Counted from the first letter of the stretch, positions 55,822-64,000 are shown. The stretch is DNA of 64,000 nt from Rhodospirillum sp. (GCA_021741145.1 JAIOYK010000015.1:42972-106971); one strand, 5' to 3'. Notes: generated from the letters alone by a model not told the origin. A program made the numbers and translations.

Positions 55822-56267
55822 CGGACATGGATCCCCAAACCCTCGCCGAGGCCTGCCGGGACGCCCTGTGGGCCGACGACGACGCGGCCAAGTCCCTGGG
55901 CGTGACCATCGACGCCGTGGGACCGGGCACCGCGCGCGCCTCCCTGACCATCACCCGGACCATGGCCAATGGGCATGGTGTTTGCCATGGCGGCTACATC
56001 TTCTGCCTGTCGGACATGGCCTTCGCCTATGCCTGCAACAGCTTTGGTCCCCGGGTGGTGGCTCAACATTGTTCGGTGACCTTCCTCGCGCCGGCCAAGG
56101 TGGGCGAGCGCCTGACCGCCTCGGCCAGCGAGAAAGCCCGCTGGGGGCGCAACGGCCTGTATGATATCGCGGTCCATGGCGAGGACGGGCGGTTGGTCGC
56201 CGAGTTCCGCGGCCATTCCCGCCAGATCTCCGGACATCTTCTCGACGGCGGGGAGGGCGGCCAATGA
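55818..56267 (+). CDS. paaI: PaaI, hotdog-fold acyl-CoA thioesterase
   Basis: A 149-residue hotdog thioesterase. The active-site region HGVCHGGYIFCLSDMAFAYACNS contains the conserved Asp. PaaI hydrolyses ring-hydroxylated phenylacetyl-CoA side products and so rescues CoA. It overlaps paaG and paaJ by four bases each, so the three are translationally coupled. Confidence 0.95.
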   Translation: MTDMDPQTLAEACRDALWADDDAAKSLGVTIDAVGPGTARASLTITRTMANGHGVCHGGYIFCLSDMAFAYACNSFGPRVVAQHCSVTFLAPAKVGERLTASASEKARWGRNGLYDIAVHGEDGRLVAEFRGHSRQISGHLLDGGEGGQ

Positions 56268-57472
56268 CCCGCGAGGCGTTCCTCTGCCAGGGGACGCGAA
56301 CGGCGTTCGGGTCTTATGGGGGCACCCTGGCGTCCGTCCGTCCCGATGACCTGGCCGCCCATGTGATCCGGGCCGTCCTGGCCGCCGCCCCGGACCTGCC
56401 GCCGGAGGTCATCGACGACGTCATCCTGGGCAACGCCAATCAGGCCGGGGAGGACAACCGGAACGTGGCCCGCATGGCCGCCCTGCTGGCGGGCCTGCCC
56501 GAGAGCGTTCCCGGCACCACGGTCAATCGCCTCTGCGGGTCCGGACTGGACGCCATCGGCATGGCCGCCCGGGCGATCAAGGCCGGTGAGGCCGAGGTGA
56601 TGTTGGCCGGTGGGGTTGAAAGCATGTCCCGCGCGCCCTTCGTCATGCCCAAGGCGGAAAGCGCCTTCTCCCGAACCAACGCGATCTTTGACACGACCAT
56701 CGGATGGCGGTTCGTCAATCCGCGCCTGAAAGCGGCCCATGGCACGGACTCCATGCCGGAAACCGCGGAGAACCTGGCCGAGGCGTTCGGGATTTCGCGG
56801 GAGGATCAGGATGCCTTCGCCCTGCGCTCCCAGCACCGAGCCCGCCTGGCCCAGGATCGGGGCCGCCTAGCCCGGGAGATCACGGCCCTGTCCATTCCCC
56901 GGCGCAAGGGAGATCCCCTGGTGGTGGACCGGGACGAGCATCCCCGGCCCCTGACCACATTGGAGAAACTGGCCGCCTTGCCGACCCCCTTTCGAGACGG
57001 CGGCACGGTTACCGCGGGCAATGCGAGCGGCGTGAACGACGGGGCCGTCGCCGTCCTGGTGGCCTCCGGCGCGGCGGTCGCGCGCCATGGCCTGACGCCG
57101 CTCGCGCGCATCCAGGGATTGGCCGTGGCCGGTGTCCCGCCCCGGATCATGGGGATCGGCCCGGCGCCCGCCTCCCGCAAGCTGCTGGAGCGGCTGGGTC
57201 TCACGGTTGGCGACATCGACCTGTGGGAACTGAACGAGGCCTTCGCCGCCCAGGGTCTCGCGGTTCTGCGCGATCTGGGCTTGCCGGATGACGCCGAACA
57301 CGTCAATCCCAATGGGGGAGCCATCGCCCTCGGCCATCCCTTGGGGGCTTCCGGGGCGCGCTTGGCCCTGACCGCGGCCCTGGAGTTGGGAGATCGGGGC
57401 GTCCGTCGGGCGATGTGTACCATGTGCATCGGTGTGGGCCAGGGCATCGCCCTGGCCTTGGAAGCGGTTTAA
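56264..57472 (+). CDS. paaJ: PaaJ, 3-oxoadipyl-CoA/3-oxo-5,6-dehydrosuberyl-CoA thiolase
   Basis: A 402-residue thiolase with the nucleophile Cys in [18 protein letters not shown], the catalytic His in [16 protein letters not shown] and the second Cys in [12 protein letters not shown]. It closes the pathway, cleaving 3-oxoadipyl-CoA to acetyl-CoA and succinyl-CoA and also acting at the earlier C8 step. PcaF of the beta-ketoadipate route is nearly identical in sequence, so the name rests on the paa neighbours. Confidence 0.94.
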   Translation: MTREAFLCQGTRTAFGSYGGTLASVRPDDLAAHVIRAVLAAAPDLPPEVIDDVILGNANQAGEDNRNVARMAALLAGLPESVPGTTVNRLCGSGLDAIGMAARAIKAGEAEVMLAGGVESMSRAPFVMPKAESAFSRTNAIFDTTIGWRFVNPRLKAAHGTDSMPETAENLAEAFGISREDQDAFALRSQHRARLAQDRGRLAREITALSIPRRKGDPLVVDRDEHPRPLTTLEKLAALPTPFRDGGTVTAGNASGVNDGAVAVLVASGAAVARHGLTPLARIQGLAVAGVPPRIMGIGPAPASRKLLERLGLTVGDIDLWELNEAFAAQGLAVLRDLGLPDDAEHVNPNGGAIALGHPLGASGARLALTAALELGDRGVRRAMCTMCIGVGQGIALALEAV

Positions 57473-57548
57473 GGGCCGGACAACGGCCCAGACCCATCAC
57501 CGGACCCATCAAAAGACAAAAAAACGATGAAGACAGGGAGTGTTTACA

Positions 57549-58856
57549 ATGGAAGATTTGGCGCCCAAACCGGGTGAGTTGGAGGCTATCGAGACGGCGT
57601 CCCGGGACGAGATCTCGGCCCTCCAACTCGAGCGGTTGACCTGGTCCCTCCGCCATGCCTATGGGAAGTCTCCATTCTATAGGCAACGTTTCGACGCCGC
57701 CGGGATCCATCCCGACGATTGCCGATCCCTCGAGGATCTCGCCAAGTTCCCCTTCACCACCAAGCAGGACCTGCGCGACAGCTACCCCTTTGGCATGTTC
57801 GCCGTTTCCCGGGACCAACTGAACCGCCTTCATGCCTCGTCCGGCACCACGGGAAAGCCCACGGTGGTGGGCTATACGGCGAAGGACCTGGAGGTCTGGT
57901 CCCAGGTGATGATCCGCTCCCTGCGGGCCGCCGGGGCGCGGCCCCATATGATGCTCCACAATGCCTATGGTTACGGCCTGTTCACTGGCGGTCTGGGCGT
58001 TCATGTGGGGGCCGAGCGCATGGGCATGGCCGTGGTGCCGATCTCCGGCGGCATGACCGAGCGTCAGGTCCAGTTGATCGAGGACTTCAAGCCGGACGTC
58101 ATCACCGTCACGCCATCCTATATGTTGGCCATTCTCGACCAATTTCGGGCGGTGGGGCTTGATCCCCGGTTGTCCTCCCTCAAGGTGGGCATTTTCGGCG
58201 CGGAACCCTGGACCGACGAAATGCGCAAGGAAATCGAGGCGGCCTTCGACATGCATGCGGTGGATATCTATGGGCTGTCGGAAATCATGGGGCCGGGCGT
58301 CGCCTGCGAATGCGTCGAGACCAAGGACCAGCTTCACGTTTGGGAGGACCATTTCTATCCCGAGGTGATCGATCCGGAAACCGGGGCGGTTCTGCCCGAT
58401 GGCGAGGAAGGGGAGTTGGTCTTCACCAGTCTGACCAAGGAAGCCTTGCCCATGATCCGTTACCGGACCCGGGACCTGACCCGACTGTTGCCGGGCACGG
58501 CCCGCTCCATGCGCCGCATGGCCAAGGTGACCGGGCGGTCCGACGACATGATTATCCTGCGCGGGGTGAATGTCTTCCCGACCCAGGTGGAGGAGCAGAT
58601 CTTCCGCGTCGACGGGCTTTCCCCCCATTACCAGATCCATCTGGCGCGGGAGGGGCGCCTCGACACCATGACCGTCCATGTGGAGGTGGAAATGGGCGCC
58701 GATGTCGACGCCCTGGCCCCCCTGGGCAAGGAATTGAGCCAAATGATCAAGCGCAATATTGGCGTGTCGGCCGCCGTTGTCCTCGAACCCTCGGGCGGGA
58801 TCGAGCGGTCCATGGGCAAGGCCAAGCGTGTTGTGGATTCCCGAAAGCGGGGCTAA
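57549..58856 (+). CDS. paaK: PaaK, phenylacetate-CoA ligase
   Basis: A 435-residue AMP-forming ligase that activates phenylacetate to phenylacetyl-CoA. Motifs are HASSGTTGKPTVVGYT (P-loop), YGLSEIMGPGVACEC and RTRDLTRLLPG with GRSDDMIILRGVNVFPTQ near the end. AGGGAG eight bases before ATG 57549 favours it over the GTG at 57540, which overlaps that site. It follows paaJ by 76 bp. The 107 bp after it contain a GTCCCG/CGGGAC hairpin (58874-58891) before the TetR gene. Confidence 0.96.
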   Translation: MEDLAPKPGELEAIETASRDEISALQLERLTWSLRHAYGKSPFYRQRFDAAGIHPDDCRSLEDLAKFPFTTKQDLRDSYPFGMFAVSRDQLNRLHASSGTTGKPTVVGYTAKDLEVWSQVMIRSLRAAGARPHMMLHNAYGYGLFTGGLGVHVGAERMGMAVVPISGGMTERQVQLIEDFKPDVITVTPSYMLAILDQFRAVGLDPRLSSLKVGIFGAEPWTDEMRKEIEAAFDMHAVDIYGLSEIMGPGVACECVETKDQLHVWEDHFYPEVIDPETGAVLPDGEEGELVFTSLTKEALPMIRYRTRDLTRLLPGTARSMRRMAKVTGRSDDMIILRGVNVFPTQVEEQIFRVDGLSPHYQIHLAREGRLDTMTVHVEVEMGADVDALAPLGKELSQMIKRNIGVSAAVVLEPSGGIERSMGKAKRVVDSRKRG

Positions 58857-58963
58857 ACCAGATTTCGTCTGGAGTCCCGCTTGGTCGGGACGCCGGGCGG
58901 GTTCGCTTCGACCCCGCGGGGAAACGGGGTGCGGGACGGGTGAGCAGAGGATTGGAAAGGTGA

Positions 58964-59566
58964 ATGGCGCGCACGAGAGCGGCGAATTACGATGAAAAAA
59001 GGCTGGCGATCCTGAAACGGGCCGCCGAGGTCTTTTCGAAGGAGGGGTTCGACCGGGCCTCCATGTCCGGATTGGCCCAGGCCTGCGGTGTCTCCAAGGC
59101 CTTGCTGTACCACTATTATACGGGCAAGGATGAACTGCTGTTCGATGTCATCGGGGGGCATCTGGAAGAGTTGTGCGCCCTCGTCGACGGGGCTTTTGAT
59201 CCCGGCCTGCCTCCCCGGGAGCGCTTGCTGGCCCTGGTGACGGTGATCCTCGAGGGGTACCGGGATTCCACCCATGAGCACCGGGTCCAGATCAATGCCC
59301 TGTCCCAATTGCCCGACGACCAGCAGGAGGAACTGCGGACCATGGAACGCCATCTGGTGCGGGTCGTGGCCGGGGCGATCGAGGGGGTGGATCCCCGGCT
59401 CGCGGGGAAAAAGGACCTGTTGAAGCCCCTGACGATGTCCCTCTTTGGTATGCTGAACTGGCATTACATGTGGTTCCGCCAGGAAGGCCCCCTGACCCGG
59501 GAGGATTACGCCCAAATGGCCACGACCATCACCATCGCCGGAGCCAGGGCCGTCCTTGGGGAGTAG
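58964..59566 (+). CDS. paaR: TetR-family regulator (PaaR-like)
   Basis: A 200-residue TetR repressor. The helix-turn-helix lies at residues 25-55 (AAEVFSKEGFDRASMSGLAQACGVSKALLYHYYTGKDELLFDVI). The C-terminal ligand domain contains MSLFGMLNWHYMWFRQEG, also seen in PaaR-type proteins, whose ligand is phenylacetyl-CoA. It is the last gene of the rightward paa unit. Twin operators of TetR size lie in the divergent promoter at 54898 and 54931. The symbol is given by context. Confidence 0.88.
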   Translation: MARTRAANYDEKRLAILKRAAEVFSKEGFDRASMSGLAQACGVSKALLYHYYTGKDELLFDVIGGHLEELCALVDGAFDPGLPPRERLLALVTVILEGYRDSTHEHRVQINALSQLPDDQQEELRTMERHLVRVVAGAIEGVDPRLAGKKDLLKPLTMSLFGMLNWHYMWFRQEGPLTREDYAQMATTITIAGARAVLGE

Positions 59567-59911
59567 GGCATCGGGCGGAATAGGGTGTGCCAGCTTTTTG
59601 GCATGTCACCCCTTATGTCATCCTGGCGCATGCGCTAAGGGATGCACATTTCTTTATTCGCCGGTTGGCTTTTTTATTGTCGTCATTTCCGCGCATGCGG
59701 GAATCCAGAGTTGATTTCAGTGTCATCGGTGAAAGACGCGGCCGTCGTGTCGACCGATTCCGTTACCTGTTCCCACCCTGGATCCCCGTTTTCACGGGGA
59801 TGACGAATAATATCGAAACAAAAATATTGGAGATCCACGCATCCCTGCGCGCTTTCGCGGGGATGACAACATCTTTTTAAATCAGCCACGGCGGGCTATC
59901 TCAAAAGCCCC
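59567..59911. other. Intergenic region between convergent genes, palindromic repeats
   Basis: These 345 bases lie between the ends of the TetR gene and the PaaX-type gene. The main content is a set of three palindromic units listed separately. A frame that translates the repeats (IPVFTGMT-type peptides) is not a gene. I see no clear intrinsic terminator with a T-run. Confidence 0.6.
59680..59870. repeat. Cluster of dispersed-type intergenic palindromic repeats
   Basis: There are three short palindromic units: TTCCGCGCATGCGGGAA at about 59687-59703, ATCCCCG TTTTCA CGGGGAT at 59782-59801 and CATCCC...GGGATG at 59840-59865. All are flanked by the GTCAT or ATGAC ends of the very widespread bacterial repeat GTCATTCCCGCG...GGGAATCC. 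Such elements are usually present in many copies per genome. Confidence 0.75.
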
Positions 59912-60826
59912 TTATCCGAACCGTTTGAAGGTCAGGCGATCCGGTGGGGAGAGGGGGCCGTCGGCGCCCAGGCATCGGCCGCCCACCCATCGTTCCGAGG
60001 GGTCCTGAATGCGGGCATAGATCTCCTTGCACAGGGCGCGGGCGAGGTCGCCCCGCCAACCGGACCTGAGGATCTCCACGGGAAGGCGGGGATCTTTCAG
60101 GGCCAGGGGGCGGAATTCATGGATCAGGAGGATGCGCAGGGTCAGGGCCTCGGCCTCCGTGAGAGGGATGTCTTCCCGCAGGGCTTCGGCGACGGGTTCG
60201 TAGCGTCGGCAGAACTGGTGATAGCCATCGGTCAGGGCGTCCAGGTCCCAGGAATGACCGACCATCGCCTTCAATCCCGGGACGACCCCATTCCCGGGTC
60301 CTTCGACCAACAGGGCGGGCCAATCATCCATGGCGGCGTCCAGGCGCTCCCGGTTGGCGGCGTCCATGTTGCCCGGACGGATCCGCGCGCTCCCCACCCG
60401 GCTGAAACCCAGGCCGTCCAGGGTGGCCAGGAGGCGCTCCTCCCCACCGGATTCCGCCGGGCCGGGAAGGGGAATCACCACCAGCCAATCGCCGTCCCAG
60501 GCCGGGTCGCTCGCCGCGTAGATGACGCGGGAGGCGTCCTGGTATTGGCGCAGGGCTTGGTCCGACAGGCGATAGAAGCTGTTCCGCCCGGCGCGGCTGC
60601 GGATGAACATGCCGTCCGCGGTCAAGCGCGATAGGGTGGTGCGGACAAGGCCCGGCGCCAATCCCAACAGCGCGGTGATGTCGAGAATGCTCTGGGTGGC
60701 GATCAGGCCACCCCTGGGCATCACGATGTCGCCGAACAGGGTCACCACAAGCCCCCCCGCCCGCAGGGGGCGGCGGTCGCTGACCCGCTTGGTCAGGGCG
60801 TCGATGGTTGTCGAAAGGGGTGTCAT
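59912..60826 (-). CDS. paaX: PaaX-family transcriptional regulator
   Basis: A 304-residue protein matching PaaX along its length (E. coli 316). It has the N-terminal winged-helix part (LRAGGLVVTLFGDIVMPRGG, LLGLAPGLVRTTLSRLTADG, RAGRNSFYRLSDQA) and the C-terminal LILLIHEFRPLALKDPRLPVEIL-like segment (here LRILLIHEFRPLALKDPRLP). PaaX represses paa genes and is released by phenylacetyl-CoA. ATG 60826 gives the family N-terminus; an in-frame extension upstream is not conserved. It is convergent with the TetR gene. Confidence 0.92.
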   Translation of the reverse strand: MTPLSTTIDALTKRVSDRRPLRAGGLVVTLFGDIVMPRGGLIATQSILDITALLGLAPGLVRTTLSRLTADGMFIRSRAGRNSFYRLSDQALRQYQDASRVIYAASDPAWDGDWLVVIPLPGPAESGGEERLLATLDGLGFSRVGSARIRPGNMDAANRERLDAAMDDWPALLVEGPGNGVVPGLKAMVGHSWDLDALTDGYHQFCRRYEPVAEALREDIPLTEAEALTLRILLIHEFRPLALKDPRLPVEILRSGWRGDLARALCKEIYARIQDPSERWVGGRCLGADGPLSPPDRLTFKRFG

Positions 60827-61192
60827 GATCTGTCCCGACGGCTTCGGCTTCTCGATGGGCTGCTCCCAGGTCTCGCATGGTGGCCGGTGCCGAATCAAGA
60901 AATATGTCCAGAGATGCGAGCTCACGCGCCCTCTCGGTCTCCTTCGTGTGGACGGCGTTGGGCGTAGAACCTATTTAATATATTGTTATTATTGTATAAA
61001 ATATGATTCTCGAGATCCCATTATAAGTATTACGAAAAAAATTGTTTACAGAAAAAAGCGTAACACGTTAGATTTCTAAAGGCATGGAGTCCCCAAAAAG
61101 GGGGCCGAAAAGCCGGAACGCGGATGGGGATGTCCCTTTGGGTTCGCGGCGAAAAATCATCGAACAGAGGTTCACAAGGGAGACGCCAGAAA
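60827..61192. other. Divergent promoter region, AT-rich
   Basis: These 366 bases separate the PaaX-type gene (minus) from the diiron oxygenase gene (plus). The part 60960-61080 is AT-rich. A possible rightward promoter is TTTACA (61045-61050), a 17-bp spacer and TTAGAT (61068-61073), leaving a leader of about 110 bases. No gene is supported in it. Confidence 0.5.
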
Positions 61193-62218
61193 ATGGCCGA
61201 GAAGGAACGGTTCGCCGACAAGATGGAACGTCCGCCGACGGTGGAGCAGCCCAACATCTTTCCCCTGAGCTGGGAGGCCAAGAGCGCCAAGTTCGAGGAA
61301 GTTTGGGACGCCGCCCAGCGGGAAGTCTGGGATCCCAAGAAACTGCCCTGGGATACCTTCGACGTGTCCAGGTTCAACTGGGAGGAGCGCGAGTCCATCG
61401 CCTATTGGTGGACCCTGCTGTCGGTCTTCGACGCGTCGGCGCCGCCGGTTTTCGCCGAGGCGTTGATCAAGACCTACGAGGTGCACGAGGAAGATGCCGT
61501 CCGTCGGTGCTTCTTCTCCGTCACCCGGGACGAGCAGAACCACGAACAAATGTGCGGACTGGCCATCACCAAGCTGCTGGAGCACCCCGATCCGCTGACC
61601 TACCAGCCCAAGACCGAACTGGGCAAGCGGCTCCAGAAGAATGCCCAGTGGCTCTACTTCAATGGCGGGCGCTATTGGGAGGGCTATAAAAGGGCCGTTC
61701 CAAAATACAGCCTCGCGGTGCTGTTCAGCTCCTTCCTGATGGGCGAGGTGGCCGCGGCGACCATCTTCAAGCAGATGGCCGACGGGTCCTCCGAACTGGT
61801 CTTCAAGGAGGCTTTCCGCCATATCGGCCGGGACGAGGGCCGTCATATGGCCATCTGCATGGCCCTGATGGAGCGGGATTATCCCCACCTGGACCTGACC
61901 GACCGGGACACCATCACCAAGCAGATCCGCGCCGGATATCTGTTCCTGTCCGCGGTTCTGTTCGAGCCGCCCATGGAGTTCTGGGACCTGCCCGAGGACT
62001 TCATCGGCAACCAGCGGGAAAGCGAGGCCGTGGCCCGTCAGGCGGGGTTCGCCATCCCCGAGTACGAGGCGAAGAAGGAAAATTGGCGCAAGGCCATCCT
62101 GAACCTCAAGGGGGTCCTGGACCGCTACGACATTCCCTTCCCGGCGATCCCCGAGGTCGGCATTTCCGGCAAGGAGATCACAGACGTGGATATGGAAGAC
62201 ATCATTCCCGTCTTCTGA
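61193..62218 (+). CDS. Ferritin-like diiron oxygenase of unknown substrate
   Basis: A 341-residue, mainly helical protein with a full set of diiron carboxylate ligands: a Glu in VFAEALIKTYE (Glu89 or Glu96), E114xxH117 in RDEQNHEQM, Glu185 in GEVAAATIF and E215xxH218 in RDEGRHMAI. The spacing is that of ferritin-like oxygenases and R2-type proteins. It is not PaaA, BoxB or AcsF by my comparison. The gene 105 bp downstream encodes a matching electron-transfer reductase, so a two-component monooxygenase or desaturase is likely; the substrate is unknown. AAGGGAG ten bases before ATG 61193 selects this start over an in-frame ATG at 61124. Confidence 0.85.
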   Translation: MAEKERFADKMERPPTVEQPNIFPLSWEAKSAKFEEVWDAAQREVWDPKKLPWDTFDVSRFNWEERESIAYWWTLLSVFDASAPPVFAEALIKTYEVHEEDAVRRCFFSVTRDEQNHEQMCGLAITKLLEHPDPLTYQPKTELGKRLQKNAQWLYFNGGRYWEGYKRAVPKYSLAVLFSSFLMGEVAAATIFKQMADGSSELVFKEAFRHIGRDEGRHMAICMALMERDYPHLDLTDRDTITKQIRAGYLFLSAVLFEPPMEFWDLPEDFIGNQRESEAVARQAGFAIPEYEAKKENWRKAILNLKGVLDRYDIPFPAIPEVGISGKEITDVDMEDIIPVF

Positions 62219-62241
62219 TCCGTCGAGAAGACACCGCGTTT

Positions 62242-62269
62242 GGCCGAGTGGGGGACGCCCCGCTCGGCC
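62242..62269. other. GC-rich hairpin between oxygenase and reductase genes
   Basis: GGCCGAGTGGGG-GACG-CCCCGCTCGGCC forms a 12-bp stem with one G-T pair and a four-base loop. No T-run follows, so it may be a partial terminator or an mRNA-stabilising element that sets different levels of the two proteins. Confidence 0.7.
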
Positions 62270-62323
62270 CTTCGTGCTCCCGGAAAGGGGGGCGAATAGG
62301 TAAGGAACGAGGGATCCAATTTC

Positions 62324-63373
62324 ATGAAAATCATTCGGATGCATCCGTCGGGCAAGGAACTGACCGTCGAGGAGGGGGAAAGCGTCCTCGGCACCTTGGA
62401 GCGGAACGGCTTCGCCCTGCCGAACAACTGCCGCGCCGGGGCCTGCGGTGAATGCCGGTGCAAGGTCCTGTCCGGGGACTTCGACCAGGGGTTGGTCATG
62501 GACATGGCCCTGTCGGAGGAAGACCGGGCCGAGGGCTATGGCCTGATGTGCATGGCCAAGCAGACCAGCGCCGTGCTCGAGATCGAGTTCGGAACGGAGG
62601 ACGCCAAGCCCAAGCTGTTCCCACCCCGGGAGAACGTTTATTGCGTGGTCGTCGACAAGTTTCCCCGGACGCCCTCCATCGTCGAGCTGCGCCTGCGTCC
62701 CCTGGGCGCGCCCTTGCGCTTCTGGCCCGGCCAATACGTGACCCTGGGAGATCGATCCGCCGGTATTCCGGAGCGATGCTATTCCATCGCCAATATTCCG
62801 AACCGGGAAAACGAGATCGTGCTTCAGGTCACCCGCGTCCCGGAGGGCGTGACCAGCACCTGGATCCACGATACCCTGCGTGAAGGGGACAATGTGGTGA
62901 TCAATGGTCCCTATGGCACTTTCATCGGCGATCCCTCGGTCGAGACGCCGGTCCTCTGTCTGGCTTCAGGATCTGGTCTGGCGCCGATCCTGTCCCTGAC
63001 CTCGGCGGCCTTCCTGCGGGGGGGCTTCCGCCAACCGGCGACGATCCTCTATTCCGCCCGGTCCCGGGACGAGGTCTATGAAACCGGGCTGTTCGCCTAT
63101 CTCAAGGCCCGCTTCCGCATGTTCAATTTCCGCTACACCCTGACCCGCGAGGTCAATCCGGGTGGTCTGACGGGGCGATTGCCGGGGCTCTTGCCCGAGC
63201 TGTTTCCGGACCTGTCCGGCTACAGTGTCTATATCGCGGGCAGTCCAGGATTCGTGGACGACTGCGCGGAAAGGGCCCTGGACTTGGGTCTGCCGCCGAT
63301 CCGGCTTCATAAGGAAGGGTTTGTCGCCCAACGTGGACCCGAGATCCCCTCCCCCGAGCGGCTGATGGGATAG
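62324..63373 (+). CDS. Ferredoxin/FAD/NAD oxidoreductase, partner of the diiron oxygenase
   Basis: A 349-residue three-domain electron-transfer protein. The N-terminal plant-type [2Fe-2S] domain has Cys36, Cys41, Cys44 and Cys76 (NNCRAGACGECRCK ... LMCMAK). The FAD domain follows with RCYSIANIP, and the NAD domain with LASGSGLAPILSL and YIAGSPGFVDD. The domain order matches reductases of soluble diiron and Rieske oxygenases (MmoC, BenC type), not PaaE, whose ferredoxin is C-terminal. It would pass electrons from NAD(P)H to the diiron protein upstream. GAGGG lies about ten bases before the ATG. Confidence 0.93.
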   Translation: MKIIRMHPSGKELTVEEGESVLGTLERNGFALPNNCRAGACGECRCKVLSGDFDQGLVMDMALSEEDRAEGYGLMCMAKQTSAVLEIEFGTEDAKPKLFPPRENVYCVVVDKFPRTPSIVELRLRPLGAPLRFWPGQYVTLGDRSAGIPERCYSIANIPNRENEIVLQVTRVPEGVTSTWIHDTLREGDNVVINGPYGTFIGDPSVETPVLCLASGSGLAPILSLTSAAFLRGGFRQPATILYSARSRDEVYETGLFAYLKARFRMFNFRYTLTREVNPGGLTGRLPGLLPELFPDLSGYSVYIAGSPGFVDDCAERALDLGLPPIRLHKEGFVAQRGPEIPSPERLMG

Positions 63374-63686
63374 GGTAAGGGGCGAGCGGTTGAAGGGGCG
63401 GGCGAAGACACCGCCTCTCGTTTTCTAGGAAAACGGTTCCGACCGCCCCACCGAAGCTACTTTGGGGGTCGGATAACCCGCATCAGGCATTTCCCCCGGA
63501 CGCGGTTCGGGGTATATGTCCCTGGGCTTTCGACGGCCGGGACGCCTTTATGGACCTTGGCGGCCAGGTGGCTCACGGGTTTACCCAAGGGTTTCCAGGG
63601 ATCCTTAGGAACCAGCCGGGTCCTCCCACCGGGGAGGGGCTGGCGCTTTCATGGTCCCTCAAACGCGTTTTCCAGGAGGAATACTG
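63374..63686. other. Leader/promoter region of the GAPDH gene
   Basis: These 313 bases precede the GAPDH gene. A two-part hairpin, CCAGCC...CCTCCC-ACCG-GGGAGG-GGCTGG, lies at 63612-63643, about 43 bases before the ATG. No known riboswitch or second gene could be recognised, and I cannot place the promoter. Confidence 0.5.
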
Positions 63687-64000
63687 ATGACTATCCGCGT
63701 TGGTATCAACGGTTTTGGCCGTATCGGCCGCATGGTGTTTCGCGCTGTCGCCGCCGAATTCCCGACTATCGAGATCGTGGCCATCAACGACCTGCTCGAC
63801 CCGGATTATCTCGCCTACATGCTCAAGTACGATTCGGTGCATGGCCGCTTCAAGGGGGACGTTTCCGTCGACGGCGGCAATCTGGTCGTGGACGGCAAGA
63901 CCATCCGCCTGACCGCCGAGCGGGATCCCGCCAACCTGAAGTGGGGCGAGGTGAACGCCGATCTGGTGATCGAATCCACCGGCCTGTTCCTGACCGGCGA
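63687..64000 (+). CDS. gap: Glyceraldehyde-3-phosphate dehydrogenase (partial, runs off right edge)
   Basis: The first 104 residues of a type I GAPDH. The NAD-binding start [20 protein letters not shown] is followed by [21 protein letters not shown] and [13 protein letters not shown], all strongly conserved. The catalytic Cys is beyond the window. It oxidises glyceraldehyde-3-phosphate in glycolysis, the Calvin cycle or gluconeogenesis. A near-perfect AGGAGGA (63674-63680) six bases before the ATG suggests high expression. Confidence 0.95.
   Translation, partial: MTIRVGINGFGRIGRMVFRAVAAEFPTIEIVAINDLLDPDYLAYMLKYDSVHGRFKGDVSVDGGNLVVDGKTIRLTAERDPANLKWGEVNADLVIESTGLFLTG

Noticed and set aside
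59587..59880. Frame of 97 codons over the palindromic repeats
   Set aside because: The peptide (IPVFTGMT type) is the usual translation of dispersed GTCATTCCCGC repeats; no real gene.
61193..62218. Phenylacetyl-CoA epoxidase subunit PaaA
   Set aside because: The sequence around the diiron ligands differs from PaaA, no paaBCD neighbours exist, and the partner reductase has the ferredoxin domain at the other end from PaaE.

Overview
The window is high-GC DNA from an alphaproteobacterium, most likely a member of the Rhodospirillales or a relative. The reasons are the codon usage, the NdvB-type cyclic glucan synthase, paired TRAP sugar-acid transporters, a phenylacetate (paa) cluster and traces of an N-type ATPase. 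No RNA genes, intact insertion sequences or CRISPR arrays were seen.

Layout. (1) 1-13540, minus strand: three consecutive nonribosomal peptide synthetase (NRPS) genes transcribed toward the left edge. They are a loading protein A-KR-T, then C-A-T-C-A-T, then a TubC-type docking domain followed by C-A, which runs out of the window. The first elongation A domain carries a beta-alanine-like specificity code, and the loading protein could supply a hydroxy acid, so the product may be a hydroxyacyl-beta-alanyl peptide. (2) 13728-16062: a transglutaminase-like protein, an unusual cold-shock-domain protein, a 43-residue Lys-rich protein and a very strong hairpin. (3) 16063-24669: a 2868-residue cyclic beta-1,2-glucan synthase. 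(4) 24666-25430: a decayed N-ATPase beta/epsilon remnant. (5) 25369-28620: a small helical protein, hflC-hflK and two small uncharacterised genes at the edge of an AT-rich island.

(6) 28965-37940, minus: a D-galactonate operon, regulator-TRAP dctPQM-dgoD-IlvD/Edd dehydratase-dgoA-dgoK. A promoter with a palindrome in its spacer precedes it. (7) 38198-45885, minus: a hexuronate-type operon, GntR regulator-Zn alcohol dehydrogenase-TRAP dctPQM-uxaA-uxaB, ending in a clear intrinsic terminator. Together these two operons import sugar acids and convert them to 2-keto-3-deoxy acids; the galactonate branch goes on to pyruvate and glyceraldehyde-3-phosphate.

(8) 46282-60826: the lower phenylacetate pathway around a divergent promoter. 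Leftward lie paaN, a branched-chain-type ABC importer (livKHMGF) and a fused enoyl-CoA hydratase/3-hydroxyacyl-CoA dehydrogenase. Rightward lie paaG, paaI, paaJ, paaK and a TetR regulator, and a PaaX-type regulator follows on the minus strand. The ring epoxidase genes paaABCDE are not in the window. (9) 61193-63373, plus: a diiron ferritin-like oxygenase and a ferredoxin/FAD/NAD reductase of unknown substrate. (10) 63687-64000: the start of a glyceraldehyde-3-phosphate dehydrogenase gene.

All functional names come from reading motifs and recalling families. No database search was run.
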